From assembly GCF_003781945.1 (NCBI RefSeq), contig NZ_RJJW01000005.1, positions 178,102-242,101 on the forward strand: a stretch of DNA of 64,000 bases, read 5' to 3'. The position numbers and the translations under genes were made by a program. Shown piece after piece: positions 40,934 through 50,574 of the stretch. The notes under the pieces are model-generated. The model was not told where the DNA came from. It saw only the letters and a program-made list of their open reading frames with translations, and made no database searches. Within the stretch, counting starts at the first letter, position 1. Every line of letters starts with the position of its first letter. Source of the stretch: Halorubrum sp. CSM-61. Its GTDB lineage: Archaea > Halobacteriota > Halobacteria > Halobacteriales > Haloferacaceae.

Positions 40934-42100
40934 ATGAGCGGCGCGGAAGCGACGACCGGCGCGACCGAGGCCGACCCCGTCCGCGAGGCGGGCGAGGCGG
41001 CCGCGGTCCTGCGCGAGCGCTACGACGAGCTCGCGCGGATCGAGGCCCGGATCGCGGATCTCGGCCGGGACCGAGTCGAGACCGCCGCCGACGCGTACCG
41101 CCGGGCGCACCGCGTGCTCGACGGGTACGAGGAGGACGCGGTCGGCACCGGCGACTTCGGCTCGTACGTCCAGTTCCGCGGGGAGTTCGGGGAGGCGGTC
41201 GACGCCGACGACGACGCGCTCGCGGCCGACGCGTTCGCCGCCGCGGACGAGGCGGTCGACAAGCGCCGGCTCTCCGAGTCCGACTTCGACGCCGCCCGCG
41301 ACGCGCTGGAGCCGGCGGGCGAGTTCGTCGAGCTGCTCGACGCCCGCGACGACGCCCTCGACGAGTACCGGGCCGCGCGCAAGGCCGCGAGGGAGGCGCG
41401 GAAGGCGCTCGACGCCCGACTGGAGGAACTCCGCGAGGTCGCCGAGATGGCCGACGCCGACCTCGACGCCGACGTGGACCGGATCCGCGACCCGATCGAG
41501 TCGTACAACGACGCGGTCCGCGAGGCGTTCGACGAGTTCTATACGTCGGCGTCGGCCCGAGAGGCCTTCTCGTTCCTCGACCGCGCCGACGGGACCCCGT
41601 TCGTCGACGCCGACGTGCCCCCGACCGACCTCCGCGAGTACGTCGACGAGTACGACGCGGGCGAGGAGCCCCTTCCGACCCTGCTGGAGTACGCGGACTA
41701 CTCGAACTCGAAGCTGGAGCACTACGTCGACGACCCCGGCGCGCTCCGGACCGCGGTGGCGGTCCACCGCACCTACGTCGAGCGGCTCGACGCCGAGCCG
41801 CTGACGGTCGACTGGCCGCCAGCGCGCGGCGACGAGCTGGCCTACGAGATCGACGAGCTGATCCCCCTCGTCGCGCGGGTCGCCGACGACGAGACGGTGG
41901 CGGCGCTCCGGTCGGTCCGCGACCTCGCGCGCGGCGAGGAGTACGAGCGGCTCCGCCGCGCGGCCGCGGTGCGCGACGCGCTCGACGAGCCGGAGCTGGA
42001 GCTGTTGGCGGACGGGACGATCGACGACCGCATCCGAGCGGCGGAGCGGACCCTGTCGATCGCCGAGGACGTGCTGGCGGAGACGGAGCAGAACGGGTAG
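40934..42100 (+). CDS. Coiled-coil haloarchaeal protein (DUF7118-like)
   Basis: A 388-residue, highly acidic, Ala/Glu/Arg-rich helical protein with long heptad-like stretches (for example AAREARKALDARLEELREVA), indicating coiled coils. No membrane segment or catalytic motif. Its start codon touches the hisI stop. I recall this gene beside hisI in other haloarchaea, but its function is unknown. A structural or DNA/cell-division role would be speculation. Confidence 0.78.
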   Translation: MSGAEATTGATEADPVREAGEAAAVLRERYDELARIEARIADLGRDRVETAADAYRRAHRVLDGYEEDAVGTGDFGSYVQFRGEFGEAVDADDDALAADAFAAADEAVDKRRLSESDFDAARDALEPAGEFVELLDARDDALDEYRAARKAAREARKALDARLEELREVAEMADADLDADVDRIRDPIESYNDAVREAFDEFYTSASAREAFSFLDRADGTPFVDADVPPTDLREYVDEYDAGEEPLPTLLEYADYSNSKLEHYVDDPGALRTAVAVHRTYVERLDAEPLTVDWPPARGDELAYEIDELIPLVARVADDETVAALRSVRDLARGEEYERLRRAAAVRDALDEPELELLADGTIDDRIRAAERTLSIAEDVLAETEQNG

Positions 42101-42122
42101 CGAAATCGGGACGGAGACCGCG

Positions 42123-43625
42123 TCAGCCCCGGAGTCCGTCGCTTATCATCCGCAGGTTGCGCTCGATCCCCCAGTCGAACCGCCGCTCGAGCAGGAGGGC
42201 GGTCGCGAAGTAGACGACCGCACCCGCCGGCACCAACACGATGAACTCGACGAGCGGAGTCAGGTCGGTCGCGGACGCGACGTACGACAGGATTCCGAAC
42301 ATGGAGAGGGCGGCGACGAACGGGTAGAGGTACTCCGCGTACAGCTGTCTCTGCCGGGCCTCGACCATCCGCGCGGAGAGGTAGACGTCGATCGGGAGCA
42401 TCGGGAAGACGTACACCCCGACGACGACCAGCGCGGTCCCCTCGATCCCCCACCTCGCCGTCGCTGGCCAGATGAGCGCGGCGATACACGCCACGCGGAG
42501 CATCCCCGTCTTGACGATGAAGTCCGGGCGGTCGAGCGCCTTCCAGACGGCGCCGAAGTTCCGCGTGATAGCGTGTAAGAGCCCGTACATCGCGAGGATC
42601 TGCATCGCCGTGATCATCGGACGCCACTCGTCGCCGAGGATCGCGGGGACGAAGCTCGGCGCCACGGCGGCGATACCGAACGACAGCGGAAACGCGATGA
42701 ACGCGGTGAGGCGCGTCGTCTGGAGCAGCGCGCCGCGGAGTTCGTCTAAGTCGCCCTGCAGTCGGGAGTACGCCGGGAACGTGATCTCGGAGATGATCCC
42801 GGACGCCTCCGACGCGGGCAGGTCCGCGATCCGGTACGCGTACTGGTAGAACCCGAGGGCGGTCGCGGAGAGGAACCAGCCGACGAACGCGTCGTCGCCC
42901 TCGCTGTAGACGAACCCGACGATCGACGCGCCGGTGATCCACTTGCCGTAGTCGATGAGTCGTCTCGCGACGGCCAGGTCGAAGGACGGCCACGGGCGGT
43001 AGTCGTGGAGGACGTACGAGAGGACGAACTTGAAGAAGGACTTGCTCACGGTCGCGAACACGAGCGCCCACACGGTCGGGGAGTAGAGCGCGTAGCCGAC
43101 GCCGACCACGAACTGCACGACCGACCCGCTCGACTTGAAGACGAAGTCCTTGTGGAAGGAGAGGTCCTTCTGGAAGTAGACGATAGCGGGGTTCCGAAGC
43201 CCGTACAGCAGGGGGCTCAGGCCGAGCACCCGGATGAGGTTCGTCGCGCTCGGCTCGTCGAAGACCCCGGCGATGAACGGCGCCGCGACGGCGAGGACAC
43301 CGAAGATGAGGAAGCCCCGCGCGGCCTCAAGACACCACGTCGTGTTGAGGTACTCGTCGACGTTCTCCTTCTTGTCCTGGATGAGGGCGGCGTTGATCCC
43401 GATGTCGGTGAACCGCCTGATCCCGGAGAGGACGAGCAGGGCGATCCCCATCAGCCCGAAGGCGCGCGGGTCGAGCAGCCGCGCGAGGACGATCAGCATC
43501 AGGACCTGAGACAGTCGGACCGCCATCTTCGTCGCCGTCACCCAGATCCCGCTTTTGACGGTTCGCTGGACGACGGAGCCCGACGGAACGGCACGCTCGA
43601 CGAGCTCTCGGAGGCGGTCCTTCAT
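42123..43625 (-). CDS. Polysaccharide flippase (Wzx/PST family)
   Basis: A 500-residue protein with about 13-14 membrane segments and the Wzx/MOP pattern: amphipathic N terminus then VKSGIWVTATKMAVRLSQVL, repeated pairs of helices, and IGVAQ-like polar positions within helices. It should flip lipid-linked oligosaccharides across the membrane for surface-glycan or N-glycan assembly. It is divergent from the GT4 gene, with a 300-base region between them holding a TATA box (about 43779-43788) and a GGAACC/GGTTCC hairpin. Confidence 0.9.
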   Translation of the reverse strand: MKDRLRELVERAVPSGSVVQRTVKSGIWVTATKMAVRLSQVLMLIVLARLLDPRAFGLMGIALLVLSGIRRFTDIGINAALIQDKKENVDEYLNTTWCLEAARGFLIFGVLAVAAPFIAGVFDEPSATNLIRVLGLSPLLYGLRNPAIVYFQKDLSFHKDFVFKSSGSVVQFVVGVGYALYSPTVWALVFATVSKSFFKFVLSYVLHDYRPWPSFDLAVARRLIDYGKWITGASIVGFVYSEGDDAFVGWFLSATALGFYQYAYRIADLPASEASGIISEITFPAYSRLQGDLDELRGALLQTTRLTAFIAFPLSFGIAAVAPSFVPAILGDEWRPMITAMQILAMYGLLHAITRNFGAVWKALDRPDFIVKTGMLRVACIAALIWPATARWGIEGTALVVVGVYVFPMLPIDVYLSARMVEARQRQLYAEYLYPFVAALSMFGILSYVASATDLTPLVEFIVLVPAGAVVYFATALLLERRFDWGIERNLRMISDGLRG

Positions 43626-43925
43626 GGACTGCCGTGCCCGGTCGTCCCGAGGCGCACGGCGGGGTTGCTGGAACGGTTCATACCCTCGTTCCGACTGTCG
43701 CGGGCATTGTTATGCCGCATCTAACATCCGGACGCAAGCGGATCGGAACCCTCGGTTCCGGCCGGAGTCGAATATTCCGCGTATACTTATTCGGATAGGT
43801 TTCCTGCGCCGATACGTCGTGACACACCGACGGATCGCGCCACACCGACGGGCCGACCCTCCCGCGTCGCCGTTCACTACCGACGGGCCCGCCGTCGGAG
43901 AACCGCCCGACCGATCCGGAGGCCG

Positions 43926-45068
43926 ATGACCGACGACGACCTCACGCTGCTGTTGATGAGCGGGAGCTGGTACCCGGAGAACGCGTACATGACGCTTCTG
44001 GCGGACGCGCTCCGCGAGGCCGGCGTCGACGTCCGGATGCCGTCGCTCCCGCTGTTCTTCCCGCTCACGCGCGCGGCCCTCGCCAACCCGGACGCCGACG
44101 CGATGCAGATCGACTGGATCTACGACTACTACGTGACGACCGGCACGGGGTTCGGCCCCGCGAACGCGCTGGTCTCGTTCCTGCGGGCGGCCGCGTTCCT
44201 GATCGACGTCGCGCTCGTCTCGCTGCTCGGCGTCGGCGTCGTCCGGACGGTCCACAACGAGCGGCACCACGAGGGATTGTACCCCCACACGGAGCGGATC
44301 GTCAACGAGTGCGTGTTCGCCGTCGCCGACGCGATCACGGTCAAGTGCGGCGCCGCGGCCGACGCGATCGCCGCGGCGTACCGCGTCCCGGAGGCCGACG
44401 AGATTGCGGTGGTTCCCGACGGGAGCTTCGTCGCGGCCTACGAGAACGACGTGTCCCGTGAGGCGGCCAGACGAGATCTGGGGATCGACGACGACGCCTT
44501 CGTGGTCCTCTTCTTCGGGCTGATCCGCGAGTACAAGGGCGTCCCGGACCTCGTCGAGGCGTTCGCCGCCCTCGACGCGCCGGACGCGGAGCTGTGGCTG
44601 GTCGGAAACCCGCACGACGACCGGACCGAGGCGCAGGTCGCGGCGCTCGCCCGGAGCGACCCGCGGATCGAGACCCGCCTCGAGTTCGTCCCGGACGAGC
44701 GGATCCAGTACTACCTGAACGCCGCCGACGTCCTCGCGTTGCCGTACCGCAGGATACTCAACTCGGGGACCGCGCATCTCGGGCTCTCGTACGGCCGCCC
44801 CGTGATCGCGCCCGCGATCGGCTGCCTCCCGGAGACCGTCCCGCCGGAAAACGAGTTCCTCTACGACCCGAGCGACGACGACGGCCTCGCGGAGGCCCTT
44901 CGGCGGGCGTCCGACCACCCGGACCTCGAGTCGATCGGACGCGCGAACCGCCGACACGCGCGGTCACAGAGCTGGGCGCGAGCGGCCGAGGCGCTGACCG
45001 AGGTCTACCGGGAGGCGGCCGGCGACGACCGCCGCCTCGACCGGTCGATCCGCGCGGCCGAGTCGTAG
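43926..45068 (+). CDS. Family 4 (GT-B) glycosyltransferase
   Basis: A 380-residue GT-B protein: N-terminal half with ADALREAGVDVRMPSLPLFF and IDWIYDYY; C-terminal GT4 core with VVLFFGLIREYKGVPDLVEA, LWLVGNPHDD and the donor-binding LPYRRILNSGTAHLGLSYGR. The usual GxxE loop appears as a variant. It adds a sugar during surface-glycan assembly. A frameshifted pseudogene follows its stop directly. Confidence 0.88.
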   Translation: MTDDDLTLLLMSGSWYPENAYMTLLADALREAGVDVRMPSLPLFFPLTRAALANPDADAMQIDWIYDYYVTTGTGFGPANALVSFLRAAAFLIDVALVSLLGVGVVRTVHNERHHEGLYPHTERIVNECVFAVADAITVKCGAAADAIAAAYRVPEADEIAVVPDGSFVAAYENDVSREAARRDLGIDDDAFVVLFFGLIREYKGVPDLVEAFAALDAPDAELWLVGNPHDDRTEAQVAALARSDPRIETRLEFVPDERIQYYLNAADVLALPYRRILNSGTAHLGLSYGRPVIAPAIGCLPETVPPENEFLYDPSDDDGLAEALRRASDHPDLESIGRANRRHARSQSWARAAEALTEVYREAAGDDRRLDRSIRAAES

Positions 45069-45442
45069 GCGACTGGCACGCGCACCCGGAGAACCCGGTG
45101 ATTGCGGACCGACCGCCGCGCGTCCCGCCGGTCGACCGCTGGTGACCGACGACGGGGTCGTCCTGTTCTACCGGGACTGCGCGAACGCGCACGGCGAGCG
45201 GGTCCGCGTCTACGAAGTTACGTCGCTCGACACGGAGACTTCGCCGACCGCGAACTACCCGCACCGTCGATACTCGAAGGGGCCGGCGCACGGTTCGGCT
45301 GGAACTCCGGCCGGATGCACACCTCGACCCGTGGTACGTCGACGGGCGCTGGATCTGTGCCGTCGACGGCAACGTGAGCCACCCGGAGCCGTTCACGAAC
45401 GACCATCGGTCGATCGGCGTGCTGATCGCCGACCCGGACTGA
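45069..45442 (+). pseudogene. Truncated, frameshifted GH43-like/glycan-enzyme gene
   Basis: Directly after the GT4 stop, one frame reads DWHAHPENPVIADRPP. The protein then continues in another frame (RPAGRPLVTDDGVVLFYRD and NAHGERVRVYEVTSLD), then another (FADRELPAPSILEGAG, FGWNSGRMH), and ends in a fourth step (HLDPWYVDGRWICAVDGNV). The pieces line up as the C-terminal part of a five-bladed-propeller protein fused to sugar-modifying enzymes. At least three frameshifts and a missing N terminus mark it as dead. Confidence 0.6.
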
Positions 45443-45581
45443 CCACCTCAGTTCGGATGGGGCGGAGCGTCCGATCGGGGAAGGGGGCCGGCCGCGGTCC
45501 CCCCGGGGACGGGGCGAGTTCCGATCGCCGCCCGCGGATAAGCGGCCCATTACTTCCAACCGACAGGTCGGATACCGGATA

Positions 45582-46478
45582 ATGAGTCAGTCAGAATCCG
45601 TGGAACGGGCGGCGGAGGCCCGCCCTCGCTCGGCGATACAGCTGCACACCCTCCGGAACATCGACGAATCCCTCCCGGAGACGATCCGGCGGGTGGCCAA
45701 CGCCGGGTACGAGGGGGTGGAGTTCGCCGGCGCGTTCCTCGAATCGGACACCTACGCGGTCCGAGAGGCCCTCGACGAGACGGGCGTCGAGCCCGTGGCC
45801 GCGCACGCCGACCTGAGCGCGCTGGAGACGGACCTCGAATCGATCGCCGACCGCTGTCGCCGCGTCGGCTGCGACCACCTCGTCATCCCTCACCTCGGCG
45901 CCGGCTACTTCCGGACCACGGGGCACGTCGACGCGCTTGCGAGTCGGCTCGACGAGCTCGCGGACCGGGTGGCGAGCCGCGGGCTCCGTCTCTCGTATCA
46001 CACCTCCAAGGACCCGTTCCTCCCGCTTCTCGACCGGTTCGGACTCGGCGTCCCCGCGAACCTTCCCTCGCCGAGCTTCGTCTGGGAGGGGGTGGCCGAA
46101 GCGGTCGACCTGACGGTCCGCGGGGCGGGTCGAACCGTGGAGGAGACCGGGCTCGGTCGGCTCGCGTTCCGCACCGACGACCTCACCTTCGAGGTCGACG
46201 TCGGCTGGGTCACCGCGGGCGGGTACGACCCGGTCGACGTGTTCGAGCTGCTCGGGGACCGACTGTCGCTGATCCACATCGCCGACGTGGAGCGAACGCG
46301 TCGCTTCCCGCCGGCGTTCCGGTCGGTCCCGCCCGGCGAGGGGATCGTAGACCTCGATCGCGTCCTCCGGGCCTCCCGGGAGACCGGCGTCGACTGGCTC
46401 GTGTTCGAGGACGATCACCCGTCGGACCCCGAAGCGGCGGTCTACCGCGGTCGGGCGACGCTCGATCGGTTGGACTGA
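45582..46478 (+). CDS. Sugar phosphate isomerase/epimerase (TIM barrel, AP-endonuclease-2 family)
   Basis: A 298-residue TIM-barrel protein of the xylose-isomerase-like family: IQLHTLRNIDESLPETIRRV, GYEGVEFAG, VAAHADLSALE, HLVIPHLGAGYF, and near the end SLIHIADVERTRR and WLVFEDDHPSDP. The Glu and His at strand ends fit the metal site, though some ligands differ. It probably interconverts a sugar used by the neighbouring glycan enzymes or the Gfo/Idh/MocA dehydrogenase. Confidence 0.83.
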   Translation: MSQSESVERAAEARPRSAIQLHTLRNIDESLPETIRRVANAGYEGVEFAGAFLESDTYAVREALDETGVEPVAAHADLSALETDLESIADRCRRVGCDHLVIPHLGAGYFRTTGHVDALASRLDELADRVASRGLRLSYHTSKDPFLPLLDRFGLGVPANLPSPSFVWEGVAEAVDLTVRGAGRTVEETGLGRLAFRTDDLTFEVDVGWVTAGGYDPVDVFELLGDRLSLIHIADVERTRRFPPAFRSVPPGEGIVDLDRVLRASRETGVDWLVFEDDHPSDPEAAVYRGRATLDRLD

Positions 46479-46480
46479 GT

Positions 46481-47071
46481 TCAGGCCCGGACCCGCCTGA
46501 TCGCCCGCCGAACGGGCCCCGTGACGAGCGAGAGGCCGGGGCACCCGTCGGCGATCCACAGCCCGACGCCGAACACGACCGATCCGAGCTGGAGCGCGAT
46601 GACCGGAGAGAGCTCGAAGGTGAGGAGTCGCGCGACGTACTCCGTCAACAGCCCGTAGGTGCCGTCGATGAAGGACCCGCGATCGGGCGACGGCAGGCGG
46701 TCGGCGATCGGCCACAGGACCGGAGAGAGCTCGACGTACCCGCGCGACAGGGACGCGGGAAGCACGTCGCCGACGAGGTGGAGCACGTACCCGATCAGGA
46801 AGGCGCCGCCGACCGCTCCCTCGCGCCGACGCTCGGCGAGCGCGTAGACGGCGAACGCCGCCGGGACGCCGAAGAAAACCGAGTGGGCCGCCGCGTATCC
46901 GGTCCCGAACACGCCGAACTCCCACGCGAGCGGCTTATCTATCAGGTCCGGAAGCACGGCGCCGAACGCCAGCGCGACCGCGGGGACGTCCCGCGGTCGG
47001 GATCGATACCTTCCGTGAACGTACGTCGAGTAACACACGTATGCGAACAGCGCGTGCTCCCATGGCCACAT
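46481..47071 (-). CDS. YdjM-type membrane-bound metal-dependent hydrolase
   Basis: A 196-residue membrane protein with about four to five hydrophobic segments and the family motifs MWPWEHALFAYVCYSTYVHG, AVLPDLIDKPLAW and VLHLVGDVLP, whose His and Asp residues could bind metal at the membrane. Function is unknown, although members are often annotated as hydrolases. It is convergent with the sugar isomerase, with two bases between the stops. Confidence 0.85.
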   Translation of the reverse strand: MWPWEHALFAYVCYSTYVHGRYRSRPRDVPAVALAFGAVLPDLIDKPLAWEFGVFGTGYAAAHSVFFGVPAAFAVYALAERRREGAVGGAFLIGYVLHLVGDVLPASLSRGYVELSPVLWPIADRLPSPDRGSFIDGTYGLLTEYVARLLTFELSPVIALQLGSVVFGVGLWIADGCPGLSLVTGPVRRAIRRVRA

Positions 47072-47207
47072 GCGATAACGGACCCATCGGTCGCGGGTAG
47101 TTATAGATGGAGTATCGGGGATGCGCTCCCTTACGACGCGCGGTCGTGTCGACGTCGAGGTCGGGACCGATCGGCGCGCCTGACTGCGGTTCGACGGCAG
47201 AGCTCGG

Positions 47208-47642
47208 TTACGGCTCGAACGCCTCTCCGTCGAGCGAGACCTCGGCGTCGCCGTCGACGGTGACGTCGCGGAGCTCGCCGCGGAACCGGTACCCGCGGTC
47301 GTCGCTCGTGACCGCGCCCTCCGCGGTGGACCCGGAGACGTGACCGGCGGTCCGACGCGTCGACTCGTCCGGGAAGAGCTCTCCTCCGACCGTCACCTCG
47401 TAGGTGGACGGGGTGCCGGACCCGCGGATGCGGATCCGGTGTTCGGCGTCGTCCGCGTCGGCCGCCGACGCCGGGAGGACCGCGTTCGTCCGACCGGTGA
47501 GCGCCGCGAACGTCGCGAGCGCCGTCCCGCCGAGCCGAGCGTATCCCCGACGCGTGACGCCGGCGGATCCGGACTCGTCGCGACCGGAATCGGGAGGTTC
47601 GTTGCCTGTCGACTGCAACCTGTGTGCCAGCTTGTGTGCCAT
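47208..47642 (-). CDS. Tat-exported small protein with glycan-locus beta domain
   Basis: A 144-residue protein with a Tat signal (VTRRGYARLGGTALATFA) and one beta-rich domain (HRIRIRGSGTPSTYEVTVGG, ending DGDAEVSLDGEAFEP). The same domain is familiar as a C-terminal module of larger haloarchaeal extracellular proteins. The ATG at 47642 gives the twin-arginine signal a sensible position. A TATA box (ATATATAAC) at about 47690-47698 could start the transcript. Function unknown. Confidence 0.75.
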   Translation of the reverse strand: MAHKLAHRLQSTGNEPPDSGRDESGSAGVTRRGYARLGGTALATFAALTGRTNAVLPASAADADDAEHRIRIRGSGTPSTYEVTVGGELFPDESTRRTAGHVSGSTAEGAVTSDDRGYRFRGELRDVTVDGDAEVSLDGEAFEP

Positions 47643-47772
47643 TGCGGCCGTTAATCTCCCATTACCGGCAATAAGTGTTTGGTTTGTTATATATTCGGCG
47701 TGTGATGAATATCCGGAGAAGTTACACATCTGACGATGAGATCGAACCGAACGGAATCGGCCGATTTGACGG

Positions 47773-48921
47773 CTACGCGTCGTTTGGCCAGTCGCGCATT
47801 CCACCCAGTTGTTCGGCCTCGTACATTTCTTCGAGGGGATTCCCTTCGATGTTCAACGGGAGGTGGACGCGGCCGCGCTGCCGCGCGGACTCCCAGCTCG
47901 CGAACACCAGCTCGGTGCCGCGGAGGGCGCGCCGACCGGAGAAAACCGGTTCCGTTCCGCTCGACAGCGCGTCGACGAGGTGTTCGATCGCCTTCTCGTA
48001 ATGGGTCGGCGGGTCCGCGGGCCACGTCACGCCCGGCAGCGCGCCGGTTACCTTGCCGAGGGCCGCGCGGGCGAGTCCGAGCGACGGCCCGTACACGCTC
48101 TCGTCGGTGTCGATCGCCCGCCACTTCCCGCCGGTCCGGACCCGGAGCGGCGTCCCGTCGTCGGTCTGGATCTCGATGACCCCGTCCTCGCCGACCAGCC
48201 GGAGGTAGGCGTCGACGCTCGTCACCCCGTCCTCCGCCGTCGACGCGACCCCGAGCGTGCCGTCGGCGTACCGCCACTGGGCGATCGACCGCGTCTCGTT
48301 GAGCGCGCCGAACCACCGGTTCTCGTGCGAGCAGTCGATGGCGGCGAGCGTCCACTCCGCGCGCGCGCCCTCCACGAAGAGGTCACAGAGGTCGAAGAGG
48401 TGAGAGCCGGCGTCGAAGAGGTTCACCTCGGACCACTCGAGGCGTTCGAGCTCGCCGATCTCTCCGTCGTCGAGCATCTCCTTCGCCCGCAGGACCGGCT
48501 CGGCCAGCCGGCGCTGGTGGTCGATCGTCAGCTGGACCCCCTCCCGGTCGCAGACGTCCACCATGCGTTTACAGTCCTCCCACGCCGTCGCCATGGGCTT
48601 CTCGCAGTGGACCGCGTCGACCGACGGCGCGTTGGCGCTGTCGACGACGAGGTCGGCGTGGATCGACGGGGGCACGCAGACGCTCACGATGTCGGGCTCG
48701 GCCTCCTCGAGCATGACCTCGTGGTCCTCGTAGACCGCGTCGAGCCCGTGGTGTTCGGCGAACGCCTCGGCGTTCTCGGGGACGATGTCCGCGCAGGCGA
48801 CGAGCGAGCACGAATCGAGGCGCTGGTACCCGGACGCGTGACGATACGCCATCGCGTACCCGTCTCGATCACGCGTTTCGGGGTCCTCGCCGGTACCGAT
48901 TATCGCGACACGGTATGTCAT
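47773..48921 (-). CDS. Gfo/Idh/MocA-family oxidoreductase
   Basis: A 382-residue dehydrogenase. The Rossmann part begins YRVAIIGTGEDPETRD and continues VSVCVPPSIHADLV; VDAVHCEKPMAT contains the EKP motif, and a C-terminal alpha/beta domain has FDAGSHLFDLCDLF with the family His. It oxidises or reduces a sugar with NAD(P), probably a nucleotide sugar or inositol-like substrate of the glycan region. The ATG at 48921 starts MTYRVAI. Confidence 0.88.
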   Translation of the reverse strand: MTYRVAIIGTGEDPETRDRDGYAMAYRHASGYQRLDSCSLVACADIVPENAEAFAEHHGLDAVYEDHEVMLEEAEPDIVSVCVPPSIHADLVVDSANAPSVDAVHCEKPMATAWEDCKRMVDVCDREGVQLTIDHQRRLAEPVLRAKEMLDDGEIGELERLEWSEVNLFDAGSHLFDLCDLFVEGARAEWTLAAIDCSHENRWFGALNETRSIAQWRYADGTLGVASTAEDGVTSVDAYLRLVGEDGVIEIQTDDGTPLRVRTGGKWRAIDTDESVYGPSLGLARAALGKVTGALPGVTWPADPPTHYEKAIEHLVDALSSGTEPVFSGRRALRGTELVFASWESARQRGRVHLPLNIEGNPLEEMYEAEQLGGMRDWPNDA

Positions 48922-49163
48922 TGTAGTCCGCACGCGAGGACGGCGGAAGAGTATACGTCTGCTAACGGAGTCGGACGACCCTAAAACTACGAGAGCACAG
49001 ACCGGACGGCCGAACCGGAGGTTAACGTTTGAAAAACGGTAGGGTATACCAACCTGCCGCTGGTCGTCGAAGGGTCATCCTGTAGGTTAATTCACGCGTT
49101 ACTGAATTATTAGAAGACGTTAGTTTCCTTATACCTAAGGGGGTGTAACGTATGGGTCGCTCC

Positions 49164-49781
49164 ATGAGTGCGGGAAATTCGGGGTCACTTAGCGGAGAAC
49201 AGCTCGGGACGGATCCCGAAGCATCGACCGACGACGTAGCCAACCTGGAGGAGATCGGGAAGGCGTCCCGATCGAACGGGTCTACCCTAGAGAAGGGCGA
49301 GATCTTCGATCTCCTGAAGAACAGTCGGCGGCGGAGCATCATTCAGTACCTCCGCGCTCACGACGGCTACGCGGAGCTCAACGAGGTCGCCGAACACATC
49401 GCGGCCGACGAGAACGACATCACGGTCCGGGAACTCTCGTCCGACCAGCGGAAGCGGGTGTACATCGGCCTCTACCAGTGTCACCTCCCGAAGATGGACA
49501 ACATGGGAGTCGTCGAGTACGACAAGAACCGCGGGACGATCGAACTGCAGGACTCGGTGTCCCAGCTGTTGGCTTACATGGACCCTATCGACGAGGACGA
49601 CAGCGAGGAACCGAACGGCGAACGGACGTGGCTCGTCCCCGCGATCGCCGCGAGCGTCGTCGCCGTCGTCGGGCTCGGGACGCTCGGTGTCGGCGCCCTC
49701 TCGGCCGTGCCGGCGGCCGCTTGGACGCTGCTATGCGTCGTCGGCATCGCCGCCATCCTCGGCGTCCAGTACCTCGACTGA
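49164..49781 (+). CDS. DUF7344 winged-helix protein with two membrane segments (A)
   Basis: A 205-residue protein: disordered N terminus, winged helix of the DUF7344 type (FDLLKNSRRRSIIQYLRAHD, VYIGLYQCHLPKMDNMGVVE), then two C-terminal membrane helices (LVPAIAASVVAVVGLGTLG and the final 20 residues). It looks like a membrane-tethered transcription regulator. The ATG at 49164 is preferred to one 12 bases upstream because a TATA box (CTTATACC, 49129-49136) places the transcript start near 49158. It is convergent with a paralogue. Confidence 0.8.
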   Translation: MSAGNSGSLSGEQLGTDPEASTDDVANLEEIGKASRSNGSTLEKGEIFDLLKNSRRRSIIQYLRAHDGYAELNEVAEHIAADENDITVRELSSDQRKRVYIGLYQCHLPKMDNMGVVEYDKNRGTIELQDSVSQLLAYMDPIDEDDSEEPNGERTWLVPAIAASVVAVVGLGTLGVGALSAVPAAAWTLLCVVGIAAILGVQYLD

Positions 49782-49837
49782 TCGCGGTCTCGCGGTCTCC
49801 GTCCGTTGCGTTCCGTTCTCCCCCGCCAGCGAGCCGC

Positions 49838-50368
49838 TCAGTCCGCTACTAACCGTTCAAGGAACGTGTACTCCCCGCGTTTGACCGCCGTCTCGTAGTA
49901 CTGAAACGCCGCCAGCGACATGACGGCCACGGCGAACACCAGGCTCGGGAGCGCCGAGACCGCACTCAGCAGCTGCGCGACGCCGATCGCGACGCCGGCC
50001 ACCGCGAGCGCGCCGTAGTAGACCGCCCACTGCCGGTCGGGCTCGACGTCCTCGTTCAGAACGCGGGCGACGTCCTCGACCCGATCGGTGAGCGTGACCG
50101 TCTTTTCGTCGCCGTCGTACTCCACCAGCCCGACCTGTTCCAGCTTCGGGACGTGCGTCTGGTACAGCGAGATGTAGAACCGTTTCACGACGTCGTTGTC
50201 GACCGGCTCGTCCGTCTCGTTCGTCTCGTCGGTCGCGGTGTCACGAGCCAGGGCGCGCAGGTCCGCGCGACCGCCCCGTCGGTGCAGATGATACAGGATC
50301 TGCCGACGCCGTGAACTGCTCAATACCTCGAACACCTCGTCTTTCGTAAGTTCCTCCGTCGAGTTCAT
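49838..50368 (-). CDS. DUF7344 winged-helix protein with two membrane segments (B)
   Basis: A 176-residue paralogue of the gene on the other side: FEVLSSSRRRQILYHLHRRG, FYISLYQTHVPKLEQVGLVE, then two membrane segments (YGALAVAGVAIGVAQLLSA and VFAVAVMSLAAFQYY). The ATG at 50368 begins MNSTEELTKDEVFEVL. The tail-to-tail arrangement with 56 bases between stops suggests an inverted duplication or a regulatory pair. Confidence 0.82.
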   Translation of the reverse strand: MNSTEELTKDEVFEVLSSSRRRQILYHLHRRGGRADLRALARDTATDETNETDEPVDNDVVKRFYISLYQTHVPKLEQVGLVEYDGDEKTVTLTDRVEDVARVLNEDVEPDRQWAVYYGALAVAGVAIGVAQLLSAVSALPSLVFAVAVMSLAAFQYYETAVKRGEYTFLERLVAD

Positions 50369-50574
50369 GGGATGGTATCGTAATCGGTCGGCGACTTTCG
50401 CCCCCTCTCCCGACGGGGACGGTCGGATAACACACACGTGACGCCTCATTCAATTTGTTATCACGTCCATATCGGGGGGCACGCGAACAGGTATCCGAGG
50501 CAAAACGATCTGATTTCCTCGGTACTCCCGTTTCTCCGTACATAACGAAACTCTAGGGGGTCCACTGTCCCGAC

